A stretch of DNA of 64,000 nucleotides from Microvirga puerhi (GTDB taxonomy: Bacteria > Pseudomonadota > Alphaproteobacteria > Rhizobiales > Beijerinckiaceae), in assembly GCF_020089865.1 (NCBI RefSeq), contig NZ_JAIRBM010000017.1:1-64000 (forward strand), in the 5' to 3' direction. Below the pieces are notes generated by a model, which worked only from the letters and a program-made list of their open reading frames with translations, had not been told where the DNA came from and did not search any database. Of this stretch, positions 25,775-34,180 are shown piece after piece. Each line of letters begins with the position of its first letter. The first letter of the stretch is position 1. Position numbers and translations under genes: made by a program.

Positions 25775-25795
25775 GGATTGGACTTGTTCCAATCC
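25775..25795 (-). terminator. Hairpin downstream of the ABC exporter gene
   Basis: A perfect 8-bp stem (GGATTGGA with TCCAATCC) and a 5-nt loop lie 7 nt after the exporter stop on the minus strand. No clear T-run follows, so it is only a weak candidate terminator. Confidence 0.4.
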
Positions 25796-25802
25796 GTTCA
25801 GG

Positions 25803-27650
25803 TCAGATCTCCGCCGTTTCTTCCGCTCCGAGAAAGCCCCCGGACTGGCGATGCCAGAGCCGCGCATAGAGGCCTTCCCGCCGCAGAAGCTCGGCGTGGG
25901 TCCCCTGCTCCACGATCCGGCCCCGATCGATGACGATGAGCCGGTCGAGGGCCGCGATGGTGGACAGCCGGTGGGCGATCGCGACGACCGTCTTGCCCTC
26001 CATGAGAGTCGACAAAGCCTCCTGAATCGCTGCCTCGACCTCCGAATCCAGGGCCGAAGTCGCCTCGTCGAGCACCAGAATCGGCGCATCCTTCAGGATG
26101 ACTCGGGCGATGGCGATGCGCTGACGCTGACCGCCCGAGAGCTTCACCCCTCGCTCGCCCACATGGGCATCATATCCTTTCCGGCCCCGATGGTCCTCCA
26201 GCTCCATGATGAAATCCTGGGCATGGGCCAGGCGAGCCGCCTGCTCGATCTCGCTCTCCTTGGCGCCCGGGCGCCCATAGGCGATGTTCTCCCGGATCGA
26301 CCGGTGCAGCAGGGACGTGTCCTGGGTCACCATGGCGATTGCCGCCCGCAGGCTGTCCTGGCTTACATCGGCAATGTTCTGCCCGTCGATGAGGATTCGA
26401 CCCGCCTCCAGGTCATGAAGACGCAGCAGCAGAGAGGTGATCGTTGTCTTGCCGGCCCCGCTCGTGCCGACGAGGCCGACCTTTTCGCCGGGACGAATCG
26501 TGAGGTTCAGGTCCTCGATGACCCCGTCCTCGCGCCCGTAATGGAAAGAGACGTGCTCGAAGCGGATCTCGCCGGCCGTGACCTCGAGCTTCTGCGCCTT
26601 CGGTGTGTCGACGATGCCGTGGGGCCGGGCGATGGTTTCCATGCTTTCCTGAACGATGCCGATGTTCTCGAAGACGCCCCGGATGGTCTGCATGACCCAG
26701 CCGGACATGGCGAGAATGCGCATCACGAGGGAAAGGCCAGTCGCCGCCTCGCCGCTTGTCATGAGACCATGGGTCCAGAGGGCGATGGACAGCGCCCCGG
26801 TCGCCACGAGCAATGCGCTGTTCATGATGGCGAGGCATCCTGTCACGCCGGTGATGAGGCGAAACGAGCTGAGGAAGGCCTCTGTATGGGCAGCAAGCGC
26901 CCGATGGACTGCGGATCGCTCCTCGGCCGCCCGGGCGAAGAGCTTGACGGTCAGGATGTTGGTGTAGCTGTCGACGACGCGCCCCACGAGGCTCGAGCGG
27001 GCATCGGCCACCACGAGGGAGCGGGCCTTCGCGCGCGGCACGAAATACCGCAGAAGCAAAATATAGCCGACGATCCAGAGGCCCATGGGCAGGGCGAGCC
27101 AGGGGCTGACCTTGGAGAACAGGCCAAGCGCCGTGAAGGCGAAGATCGCCACATAGAGAAGCGTGTCCAGGACCGTCACGGCGATCTCGCGGATCGCCGA
27201 ACCCGCCTGGGTGATGCGGTTGGCGAGGCGGCCCGCGAAATCGGCCTGGAAATAGCCCAGCGCATGACCGAGCGTGTACACATGCGTCCGCCAGCGGATC
27301 ATATTGGTGCTCTGCGGCACCAGGGCCTGATTCGTGATGGTCTCGTGCATGAAATGGAGAACAGGCCGTATGAACAGGATGGCGCCGCCCACGAGGAGCA
27401 GCGGCGTTCCGTGCTCGGCCCAGAGCTTATCCGGGGTCGAACTCGCCATGAGATCGACGACCCATCCGAGGATGACGTAGAGCGAGGCCTCGAAGACCCC
27501 GACGACCAGGGATGCGAAGAAGAGAATGACCAGCCAGGCTCGAACCGGCTTGATGTAATACCAGGAGAAGGCCCCAACCGTGTTGGGCGGCGTCTCGGTC
27601 TCGTCGAACGGCGAGAAAGGGTCGATCCGCTTTTCAAACCACCGGAACAT
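25803..27650 (-). CDS. ABC exporter, fused permease and ATPase
   Basis: A 615-residue half-transporter. The N-terminal membrane domain (about 35-330) has six helices. The C-terminal ATPase has Walker A GTSGAGKTT, Q-loop VTQDTSLLH, signature LSGGQRQRIAIAR and Walker B ILVLDEATSALD. It likely acts as a homodimer exporting lipids or drugs in the MsbA/multidrug family. The substrate cannot be fixed. It is monocistronic and divergent from trmL. Confidence 0.92.
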   Translation of the reverse strand: MFRWFEKRIDPFSPFDETETPPNTVGAFSWYYIKPVRAWLVILFFASLVVGVFEASLYVILGWVVDLMASSTPDKLWAEHGTPLLLVGGAILFIRPVLHFMHETITNQALVPQSTNMIRWRTHVYTLGHALGYFQADFAGRLANRITQAGSAIREIAVTVLDTLLYVAIFAFTALGLFSKVSPWLALPMGLWIVGYILLLRYFVPRAKARSLVVADARSSLVGRVVDSYTNILTVKLFARAAEERSAVHRALAAHTEAFLSSFRLITGVTGCLAIMNSALLVATGALSIALWTHGLMTSGEAATGLSLVMRILAMSGWVMQTIRGVFENIGIVQESMETIARPHGIVDTPKAQKLEVTAGEIRFEHVSFHYGREDGVIEDLNLTIRPGEKVGLVGTSGAGKTTITSLLLRLHDLEAGRILIDGQNIADVSQDSLRAAIAMVTQDTSLLHRSIRENIAYGRPGAKESEIEQAARLAHAQDFIMELEDHRGRKGYDAHVGERGVKLSGGQRQRIAIARVILKDAPILVLDEATSALDSEVEAAIQEALSTLMEGKTVVAIAHRLSTIAALDRLIVIDRGRIVEQGTHAELLRREGLYARLWHRQSGGFLGAEETAEI

Positions 27651-27745
27651 CGTGATCCTCGATCTAGGCCTGCAGCCATGCTCGGCTGAACGGGCGCGAA
27701 GCGTTCACTTGACGGCGACGCCCGCTTTCGCCGATGAGGCCATCC

Positions 27746-28240
27746 ATGCCCCGCCTTGCTCTTTATCAGCCGGACATCCCGCAGAACACCGGCACCATGC
27801 TGCGGCTTGCCGCCTGCCTCGGTGTTCCGGTCGAGATCATCGAGCCGGCAGGCTTCGACGTCTCCGACAGGAATCTTCGCCGCTCGGGAATGGATTATCT
27901 CGAGCGCGCGGCGATTACACGCCACGTCTCATGGAACAGTTTCGAGACCTGGCGCCAGGAAAGCAAGACCCCCGAGGGTGGTCCCCGCCTGATCCTCGCC
28001 ACCACGAAAGGCGCGATGCCTTACGCGGATTTCGCCTTCAGGCACGACGATATCGTTCTCGTCGGCAGGGAATCGGCCGGCGTGCCGGACGAAGTCCATG
28101 CCGCGGCGGATGCGCGCGTCGTGATTCCCATGCTCGCCGGCCTGCGCTCCCTGAACGTGGCCGTAACGGCGGCGATGATCCTGGGAGAGGCGCTGCGGCA
28201 GACGGGTTCCTTTCCAGAAACCACTATTCTACAGACTTAA
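27746..28240 (+). CDS. trmL: tRNA (cytidine(34)-2'-O)-methyltransferase
   Basis: A 164-residue SPOUT-class enzyme, small and single-domain, that methylates the wobble ribose of some tRNA-Leu. It begins MPRLALYQPDIPQNTGTMLRLAAC. The SPOUT knot residues follow: LVGRESAGVPDEV, then RVVIPMLAGLRSLNVAVTAAMILGEALRQ with the N-V-A-V-x2-A motif. A GATGAGG ribosome site supports the start at 27746 rather than the ATG 12 nt earlier. It is transcribed away from the ABC exporter. Confidence 0.93.
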   Translation: MPRLALYQPDIPQNTGTMLRLAACLGVPVEIIEPAGFDVSDRNLRRSGMDYLERAAITRHVSWNSFETWRQESKTPEGGPRLILATTKGAMPYADFAFRHDDIVLVGRESAGVPDEVHAAADARVVIPMLAGLRSLNVAVTAAMILGEALRQTGSFPETTILQT

Positions 28241-28253
28241 GCCGAACCCATCA

Positions 28254-28356
28254 GCCCTCATCCTGAGGGGGACCGTCAGGTCCGTCTCAGGATGAGGGCG
28301 CATCCAGAGTGCACTGGATCATCCTTCGAGATGCTTTGCTTCTCAGGATGAGGCTG
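28254..28356. repeat. CCTCATCCTGAG-type intergenic repeat
   Basis: GCCCTCATCCTGAG (28254-28267) is perfectly inverted at 28286-28299, and a third related arm CTCAGGATGAGGCTG occurs at 28342-28356. The sequence resembles repetitive extragenic palindromes common in Hyphomicrobiales genomes. It fills the trmL-hemF gap and may form alternative hairpins, ending just before the hemF ribosome site region. Confidence 0.7.
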
Positions 28357-28382
28357 TTGCTCGTTTTATCGAGGATCCTCCC

Positions 28383-29273
28383 ATGACCGATACCGCCGTC
28401 CAAAGTCTGCAAGAGGAAGCACCCGTCTGGTTCGCCGCCCTACGCGACCGGATTTGTGCCGCCTTCGAGGCCATCGAGGACGAGGTGACGTCTCCCCTGC
28501 CCCCGGAGGCCTCGGCCGCGGGACGTTTCGAGCGCAAGCCCTGGGAGCGCAAGGATCACAGCGGCCACTCTGGCGGCGGCGGCGTCATGTCGATGATGCG
28601 GGGCCGGGTCTTCGAGAAGGTCGGCGTGCACGTCTCGACCGTTCACGGCGAGTTCGCACCGGAATTCCGCGGGCAGATTCCCGGATCAGACCAGGATCCC
28701 CGATTCTGGGCGTCGGGCATCTCCCTCATCGCGCATCCCTGGAACCCGAATGTGCCGACGGTTCACATGAACACGCGCTTCGTGGTCACCACGAAGCCCT
28801 GGTTCGGCGGCGGCGCGGATCTGACACCCGTCCTGGATCGTCGCAGGTCTCAGGACGATCCGGACACAATCGCCTTTCACCAGGCCATGCAGCAGGCCTG
28901 CGGCCGCCATCAGGCGGTGTCCTACGACAGATACAAGGCCTGGTGCGACGAGTATTTCTTCCTCAAGCACCGCAACGAGCCGCGCGGGATCGGTGGGATT
29001 TTCTACGATTATCACTGGACGGGGGATCCGGCCGACGACTTCGCATTCACCCGCGACGTGGGCGAGACCTTCCTCAAGATCTATCCAGACATCGTGCGCC
29101 GCAATGTCGACACCACCTGGACGGAGGCGGACCGCATCGAGCAGCAGGTCCGCCGCGGCCGCTACGTCGAATTCAACCTGCTCTACGACCGTGGAACGAT
29201 CTTCGGCCTCAAGACGGGCGGCAATATCGATTCGATCCTGTCGTCGATGCCACCGACCGTCCGCTGGCCCTGA
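28383..29273 (+). CDS. hemF: Oxygen-dependent coproporphyrinogen III oxidase
   Basis: A 296-residue cytosolic heme-synthesis enzyme converting coproporphyrinogen III to protoporphyrinogen IX with O2. It shows [42 protein letters not shown] with conserved His and Arg, [10 protein letters not shown], and the C-terminal [20 protein letters not shown] signature. Length is normal. It is preceded by the repeat region and converges on cca. Confidence 0.96.
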   Translation: MTDTAVQSLQEEAPVWFAALRDRICAAFEAIEDEVTSPLPPEASAAGRFERKPWERKDHSGHSGGGGVMSMMRGRVFEKVGVHVSTVHGEFAPEFRGQIPGSDQDPRFWASGISLIAHPWNPNVPTVHMNTRFVVTTKPWFGGGADLTPVLDRRRSQDDPDTIAFHQAMQQACGRHQAVSYDRYKAWCDEYFFLKHRNEPRGIGGIFYDYHWTGDPADDFAFTRDVGETFLKIYPDIVRRNVDTTWTEADRIEQQVRRGRYVEFNLLYDRGTIFGLKTGGNIDSILSSMPPTVRWP

Positions 29274-29276
29274 AGG

Positions 29277-30518
29277 TCATTCCCCGGCGAGGGCGCGTTT
29301 CAGGAGGTTGCGTACGAAAGCCTGATCGTCAGGACATCCTTCCGCGAGCCAGATGCTGCGGGCACTGGCGAGGATCTCCCCGATCTTAGGCCCTCGCGGG
29401 ATTCCCTCCTCGACCAGATCGGCGCCGCGAAGGGGAAAGACTGGGAGCGGCACGGCACCGCTGCGGAAACCGTCCAGCGCCGCCAGGGCTTCCCCGGAGA
29501 CCTGCGGACGGAGCTCTCCCGAAAGCGCCGCCAGGACGAGGTCGACCGTCTCCACGCCGTGCTCCGCCACGAGGCGGCGGATCGCGACCTGGTCCAGGAT
29601 CGCCGGCTCCGACCTGAGGGCTCCGACGAGCCTTCCATAGCCAGCGAGCCTGCGATGTTCGTCGTTCGAGAGCCGCAGCCGCTCCCGCAACCGCTCCGCA
29701 TCCTCCTCGACCATCACGGCGAGCGCGGCGAAGCGCTCGATCTTACGGCGCGCACCATCTGCGGCGATCCGTCCGAAGCGGCCGAATTCAGCAACGCCAT
29801 CCAGAATCCAAGTCAGGAAGCCGTGCTCGGCAAGGATCCTGACCGTATCCACAGCACGCCGGGCCGCGAGCAATCTCAGCATTTCATGGCGAATCCGCTC
29901 CCGCGACAGGATGGCGAGCCCTGCCCGCTCCTGCCCCGCCGCCGTGAGGCCTTCGGGATCAGGTCCGTTCTCGGCATATTCGGCATAGAAGCGGAAGAAT
30001 CGCAGGATCCGCAAATAATCCTCACGGATCCGGACATGCGCGTCGCCGATAAATCGAACGCGCCGGGCGGCGAGGTCGGCCAAGCCGTCGGTATAATCAT
30101 AGAGGCGGCCATCGGCGCTGAGCGAGAGAGCATTGATGGTGAAGTCGCGACGGAGCGCATCCGCCTCGAAGTCGTGTCCGAAACGAACGACTGCATAGCG
30201 ACCGTCGGTCTCCACGTCCTCGCGCAAAGTCGTGACTTCGAAGGGCTCGCCTTCCACGACCACTGTGATCGTTCCATGATCAATGCCGGTCGGAACAGGC
30301 TTGAACCCTGCCTTCTTCGCGAAATCGACAATCACGTCCGGCAGCGCGGTGCTGGCACAGTCGACTTCCGTTACCGGGCGCCCAAGCAAGGCGTTTCGTA
30401 CTGCCCCACCGACGATCCGGGTCTCTACGCCATCGTGGTTCATGGCGCCGAGCAAGGCGCGGAGCCGCGGCCGTTCCACGAGCGACTGGAGAGACGCGTG
30501 ATCGAGAGAAGAATTCAC
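29277..30518 (-). CDS. cca: CCA tRNA nucleotidyltransferase/poly(A) polymerase family
   Basis: 413 residues. The N-terminal nucleotidyltransferase domain has RIVGGAVRNALLG, the metal-binding acidic pair read as T-E-V-D, RRDFTINALS and YTDGLADLAARRVRFIGD. The RNA-binding helical domain follows. It adds or repairs the 3' CCA of tRNA. In most homologues the catalytic pair is D-x-D; here the first acidic residue is Glu, a conservative change. It overlaps the DUF6111 gene by 4 nt (ATGA) at the end of a four-gene operon. Confidence 0.93.
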   Translation of the reverse strand: MNSSLDHASLQSLVERPRLRALLGAMNHDGVETRIVGGAVRNALLGRPVTEVDCASTALPDVIVDFAKKAGFKPVPTGIDHGTITVVVEGEPFEVTTLREDVETDGRYAVVRFGHDFEADALRRDFTINALSLSADGRLYDYTDGLADLAARRVRFIGDAHVRIREDYLRILRFFRFYAEYAENGPDPEGLTAAGQERAGLAILSRERIRHEMLRLLAARRAVDTVRILAEHGFLTWILDGVAEFGRFGRIAADGARRKIERFAALAVMVEEDAERLRERLRLSNDEHRRLAGYGRLVGALRSEPAILDQVAIRRLVAEHGVETVDLVLAALSGELRPQVSGEALAALDGFRSGAVPLPVFPLRGADLVEEGIPRGPKIGEILASARSIWLAEGCPDDQAFVRNLLKRALAGE

Positions 30519-30772
30519 TTGAACTGCCCCGGCACGACACGGCCGTTTTCCATATGCGTCGGTACGAAAGCGCCCGTGTGGCGCTCTGCCACCAGGCCGC
30601 CGAGAATAAGCGACGCAATCACCAGGACGAGACCGGCAATTCCCACCCAGGGCACGTGAGCGCTCCAGGAGGACCAGGCCAACGGATTGCGGCGAGCGGC
30701 GATAAGATAGATGGCGAAGGCGGCAAAAGGCAGGAGAAATAACAAAAACTCCTGAATGAACGCCCGCGTCAT
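30515..30772 (-). CDS. DUF6111 family membrane protein
   Basis: 85 residues with two transmembrane helices (about 6-24 and 34-56: VPWVGIAGLVLVIASLILGGL). A short polar tail ends PTHMENGRVVPGQFK, the conserved close of this small alphaproteobacterial family. Function unknown. Its start overlaps the NUDIX gene stop by 4 nt and its stop overlaps the cca start by 4 nt, so the three are translationally coupled. I chose the start at MTRAFIQEF. Confidence 0.85.
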   Translation of the reverse strand: MTRAFIQEFLLFLLPFAAFAIYLIAARRNPLAWSSWSAHVPWVGIAGLVLVIASLILGGLVAERHTGAFVPTHMENGRVVPGQFK

Positions 30773-31407
30773 GAAGTGTAGAGCCTCTCGTACAGATTTC
30801 GCAGAATACCCGCCGTCACGCCCCAGATGTAGCGTCCCTCGTAGGGCATTGCATAGTACCGGCGCAGCCGGCCCTTCCATTCCCGTGAATGAAGCTCGTG
30901 ATGGGCGGGATTCATCAGGAAGGCGACGGGAACCTCGAACGTGTCCGCGACCTCGTCCGGGTTCAGCACCAGGGTATAGGAGGGCGAAACCCGCGCGACC
31001 ACGGGAATCACGAGATAATTGGTGGTGGACAGATAGGGGTCGAGGTAACCGAGCGGATGGATGAAACGGCTGTCGAGGCCGATCTCCTCCTGAGCCTCAC
31101 GATAGGCGGCGGCGAGCACGGAATCGTCCGTCGGATCGACTCGGCCGCCTGGGAAGGCGATCTGCCCCGAATGCTGCCGCAGGCTCGAAGCCCGCTCCGT
31201 AAAAAGCAAGGTCGGCTCTTCCCTCATGACGACGGGGACCAGGACGGCCGCCTCCTTAGGACTCAACGGCTGAACGAGCGGAATGTCATCGAGGGTATGA
31301 TCGCCCCGGGGATTGGAGAGAGCATCTCCAAGGGCGGGCGGCTCGGGTCGCAGATGTTTCTCTGCGAGCGTCAGAAAATCGGGAGCATCGAGCGGCACCG
31401 TTCTCAT
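30769..31407 (-). CDS. CoA pyrophosphatase-type NUDIX hydrolase
   Basis: 212 residues. The NUDIX region is GGRVDPTDDSVLAAAYREAQEEIGL (about 89-113), preceded by SGQIAFPG, a combination typical of CoA/NADH pyrophosphatases such as NudL. It would hydrolyse CoA derivatives to 3',5'-ADP and 4'-phosphopantetheine. It is the second gene of the DUF1285-NUDIX-DUF6111-cca operon, an arrangement I recall in many Hyphomicrobiales. Confidence 0.9.
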   Translation of the reverse strand: MRTVPLDAPDFLTLAEKHLRPEPPALGDALSNPRGDHTLDDIPLVQPLSPKEAAVLVPVVMREEPTLLFTERASSLRQHSGQIAFPGGRVDPTDDSVLAAAYREAQEEIGLDSRFIHPLGYLDPYLSTTNYLVIPVVARVSPSYTLVLNPDEVADTFEVPVAFLMNPAHHELHSREWKGRLRRYYAMPYEGRYIWGVTAGILRNLYERLYTS

Positions 31408-31413
31408 GGAAAT

Positions 31414-32004
31414 TCATTTCACCTCAACGGCCGGTGCGATTGGGAAAAAGATGCCATCGGCTGCAATTCCGAACTGCAACTCTCCGTCGATCGCCCGTTC
31501 CTCCCCAAGAGCGACGAGATCAAGGGCGAGCGTCCGCGTCACACGGGCCCACAGATCTCCGCGCACACGGAGATAAGGCTTCACGCCGCCGCTCCGGTCC
31601 TGCTCGAAGCGCAGCGGGTGGTCTTTTCCGACCTGAACGAGATCGTCCACATTGGTCCGAAAGGCAATCTGCCGCGCCTCACCCTTGCCTTCCACAACCA
31701 TCTCGACAGCCAGAAAAGGCACATCCTCGACGATGATTCCGACCCGTTCGACGGGCGTCACGAGGACATAACGCTCCGGATCCTTGCGCAGGACCGTCGA
31801 AAAGAGGCGAACCAAGGCCGGACGATTGATGGGCGTACCCATATAGTGCCAGCTGCCATCGATGGCGATTCGCATGTCGATCTCGCCGCAATAAGCAGGA
31901 TTCCAACGCTCCACCGGCGGCGGTCCCTTCCTTTTGTCGTTTGCTTCGAGCGAGGCGGCGAGCCGTGACAAGGCACTGTCGGGCGTTGAGACAGGTTCGG
32001 TCAT
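31414..32004 (-). CDS. DUF1285 domain-containing protein
   Basis: 196 residues. It matches the DUF1285 pattern: ERWNPAYCGEIDMRIAIDGSWHYMGTPINRPALVRLFSTVLR, then YVLVTPVERVGIIVEDVPF and a C-terminal beta region. Function unknown; cytosolic with no signal. I start at MTEPVSTPDS; an earlier ATG at 32031 adds nine residues. First gene of a four-gene operon and divergent from the MoxR cluster. Confidence 0.88.
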   Translation of the reverse strand: MTEPVSTPDSALSRLAASLEANDKRKGPPPVERWNPAYCGEIDMRIAIDGSWHYMGTPINRPALVRLFSTVLRKDPERYVLVTPVERVGIIVEDVPFLAVEMVVEGKGEARQIAFRTNVDDLVQVGKDHPLRFEQDRSGGVKPYLRVRGDLWARVTRTLALDLVALGEERAIDGELQFGIAADGIFFPIAPAVEVK

Positions 32005-32224
32005 GACACAAGCGTGAACAAGAATTTGCACCTTAAGGATCGACGAATGCCGATTGATGGCTAATTCCTAGAGCATAGAGCCACAGCGTATGCCGTCCAG
32101 TTCCTCCTGGTACCGGGTTTCTTTGCGCTGCGGCGCAAAGACCCGCAGGACGCGCTTGCCTATCGATGCAGAAGGAAGGCAGAGTGTTCATGGGGGCGGA
32201 CGCTAGCGAGTGGAAGGACAGCTC

Positions 32225-33241
32225 ATGACGGCCAGCATCGCTCAACCGCCCACCGTTCTCGACGACGCGATTCTCCGCAATGCGGAAGCGGCCCTTGAGA
32301 CAGTGGCACGGGCCCGCGAGGCGATTCACTCTGTCATCTTCGGCCAGGAAGACGTCGTCGATCAAACGCTGATCACCCTGCTCGCAGGCGGACACGGTCT
32401 TCTGGTCGGCGTTCCGGGCCTCGCGAAGACGAAGCTGGTCGAAACCCTCGGCATCGTTCTGGGACTCGACGCGCGCCGCATCCAGTTCACGCCGGATCTC
32501 ATGCCATCGGATATCCTCGGGTCGGAGATTCTCGACGAGGGCGCGGACCGCCGCCGCTCTTTCCGGTTCGTCAAGGGACCGGTCTTCACCCAGCTCCTGA
32601 TGGCGGACGAAATCAACCGGGCGAGCCCCCGTACCCAATCGGCGCTCCTTCAGGCCATGCAGGAGCATCATGTTTCCGTCGGCGGCGAGCGGCACGATCT
32701 TCCGCAGCCTTTCCATGTCCTCGCGACCCAGAACCCCATCGAGCAGGAGGGAACCTACCCGCTTCCGGAAGCCCAGCTTGACCGGTTTCTTCTTGAAATC
32801 GACGTCGGCTATCCGGACCGCGATGCGGAGCGACGCATCCTGATCGAAACCACCGGCGCGGAAGAGCGTAAGCCTGTCCGGGTGATGGATGCGGAAGCAC
32901 TCATGAATGCGCAGCGACTCGTGCGTCGACTGCCCGTCGGCAACAGCGTGGTCGATGCGATTCTCGACCTGGTCCGCGCGGCAAGGCCCGGCGGCGAGGA
33001 TTTCGAGGGCGTCACCGACAAGCTTCTTTGGGGTCCCGGCCCCCGCGCCTCCCAAGCGCTCATGCTCGCGGTGCGTGCCCGCGCGCTCATCGAGGGCCGG
33101 GTTGCTCCCTCCATCGCCGACGTCGCAGCACTTGCCGAGCCCGTGCTGAAACATCGCATGGCTCTCACCTTCTCGGCCCGCGCGGACGGAGAAACCATCA
33201 AGAGCGTCATTGGCCGCCTGACGGCGCGGCTGGCCGCCTAG
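32225..33241 (+). CDS. MoxR family AAA+ ATPase
   Basis: A 338-residue MoxR-type AAA+ chaperone-like ATPase. Walker A is GVPGLAKTKLVE, an A-K-T variant usual in MoxR. Walker B is LLMADEINRASPRTQSALLQAMQE. Sensor 1 (FHVLATQNPIEQEGTYPLPEAQLDRF) follows. MoxR ATPases help mature metalloenzymes or membrane complexes with partner VWA-domain proteins. AAGGA precedes ATG 32225. It leads a four-gene cluster with DUF58, DUF4159 and GATase-like genes. Confidence 0.93.
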   Translation: MTASIAQPPTVLDDAILRNAEAALETVARAREAIHSVIFGQEDVVDQTLITLLAGGHGLLVGVPGLAKTKLVETLGIVLGLDARRIQFTPDLMPSDILGSEILDEGADRRRSFRFVKGPVFTQLLMADEINRASPRTQSALLQAMQEHHVSVGGERHDLPQPFHVLATQNPIEQEGTYPLPEAQLDRFLLEIDVGYPDRDAERRILIETTGAEERKPVRVMDAEALMNAQRLVRRLPVGNSVVDAILDLVRAARPGGEDFEGVTDKLLWGPGPRASQALMLAVRARALIEGRVAPSIADVAALAEPVLKHRMALTFSARADGETIKSVIGRLTARLAA

Positions 33242-33251
33242 GATCGGCACC

Positions 33252-34178
33252 ATGGCCCGCGTTCGGGTCCTCCCCGAAGCCGCCCGCTCTCCCGGTCGGC
33301 AAGCAACGGAATCGGCGCTTGATCTTGCTCAGCGCATGCCTCGGCTCGTGCTGGAGGCGCGACGCGTCGCGGCCAACCTCTCGCACGGAATCCATGGACG
33401 CCGACGCGCCGGGATAGGCGAGACTTTCTGGCAGTTCAGGCCCTTCGTCACCGGCGAGGCCGCCCAGCGTATCGACTGGCGCCGCTCGGGCCGGGACGAT
33501 CGGCTCTACGTGCGCGAGCGCGAATGGGAAGCGGCGCAGAATATCTGGTTCTGGATCGATCGCTCGGCCTCCATGGCCTATGTGTCGGATCTGGCTCAAG
33601 CGCCCAAGGTGGAGCGCGCCATCGTCCTCGGCCTCGCGCTGGCGGATGCCTTCGTGGAAGGCGGCGAAAGGGTCGGCATGCTTGGCCTCATGGCGCCGCG
33701 CGCGACGACGCGGATTGCCGAGACCATGGCCGAGACCATGGTTGCCGATCGCTTTTCGCTCGATGACGACCTTCCGCCGCAGGCTCCCATTCCGACGATG
33801 GACGAAGCCATCCTGATCGGAGACTTCTTGAGCCCGCCGAGCGAAATCGCCGTCGCCGTCGAAGCGATTTCGAGTCGCGGAAGCCGCGGACATCTGGTTC
33901 TCATCGCGGATCCCGTCGAGGAAACTTTCCCATTCGCCGGTCAGGCCGTTCTGCATGACTTGGAGGATGGGATTTCGCTACGGATCGGCGACGCCGTCTC
34001 GTGGGGGAGCGCCTACCGGGAGCGCATGGCCCTGCACCGAGCAAGCCTCGAAGATCTGGCTCGCCGCCGAGGATGGACCCTGACGATCCACCGCACGGAC
34101 CGGCCGGCCAGCGAAGCGGCCCTTCGCCTCATCACGCTCGTCGCGGCGTCCCGCGGCGTCAGCGGCGCAAGGCGGTGA
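33252..34178 (+). CDS. DUF58 domain protein (MoxR partner)
   Basis: A 308-residue soluble protein. The DUF58 core includes GIHGRRRAGIGETFWQFRPFVTGEAAQRIDWRRSGR, followed by a von Willebrand-like segment WFWIDRSASMAYVSD with the D-x-S-x-S metal motif. DUF58 proteins are consistent genomic partners of MoxR ATPases. It starts 10 nt after the ATPase stop and lies 2 nt before the next gene, so coupling is tight. Confidence 0.9.
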   Translation: MARVRVLPEAARSPGRQATESALDLAQRMPRLVLEARRVAANLSHGIHGRRRAGIGETFWQFRPFVTGEAAQRIDWRRSGRDDRLYVREREWEAAQNIWFWIDRSASMAYVSDLAQAPKVERAIVLGLALADAFVEGGERVGMLGLMAPRATTRIAETMAETMVADRFSLDDDLPPQAPIPTMDEAILIGDFLSPPSEIAVAVEAISSRGSRGHLVLIADPVEETFPFAGQAVLHDLEDGISLRIGDAVSWGSAYRERMALHRASLEDLARRRGWTLTIHRTDRPASEAALRLITLVAASRGVSGARR

Positions 34179-34180
34179 CC

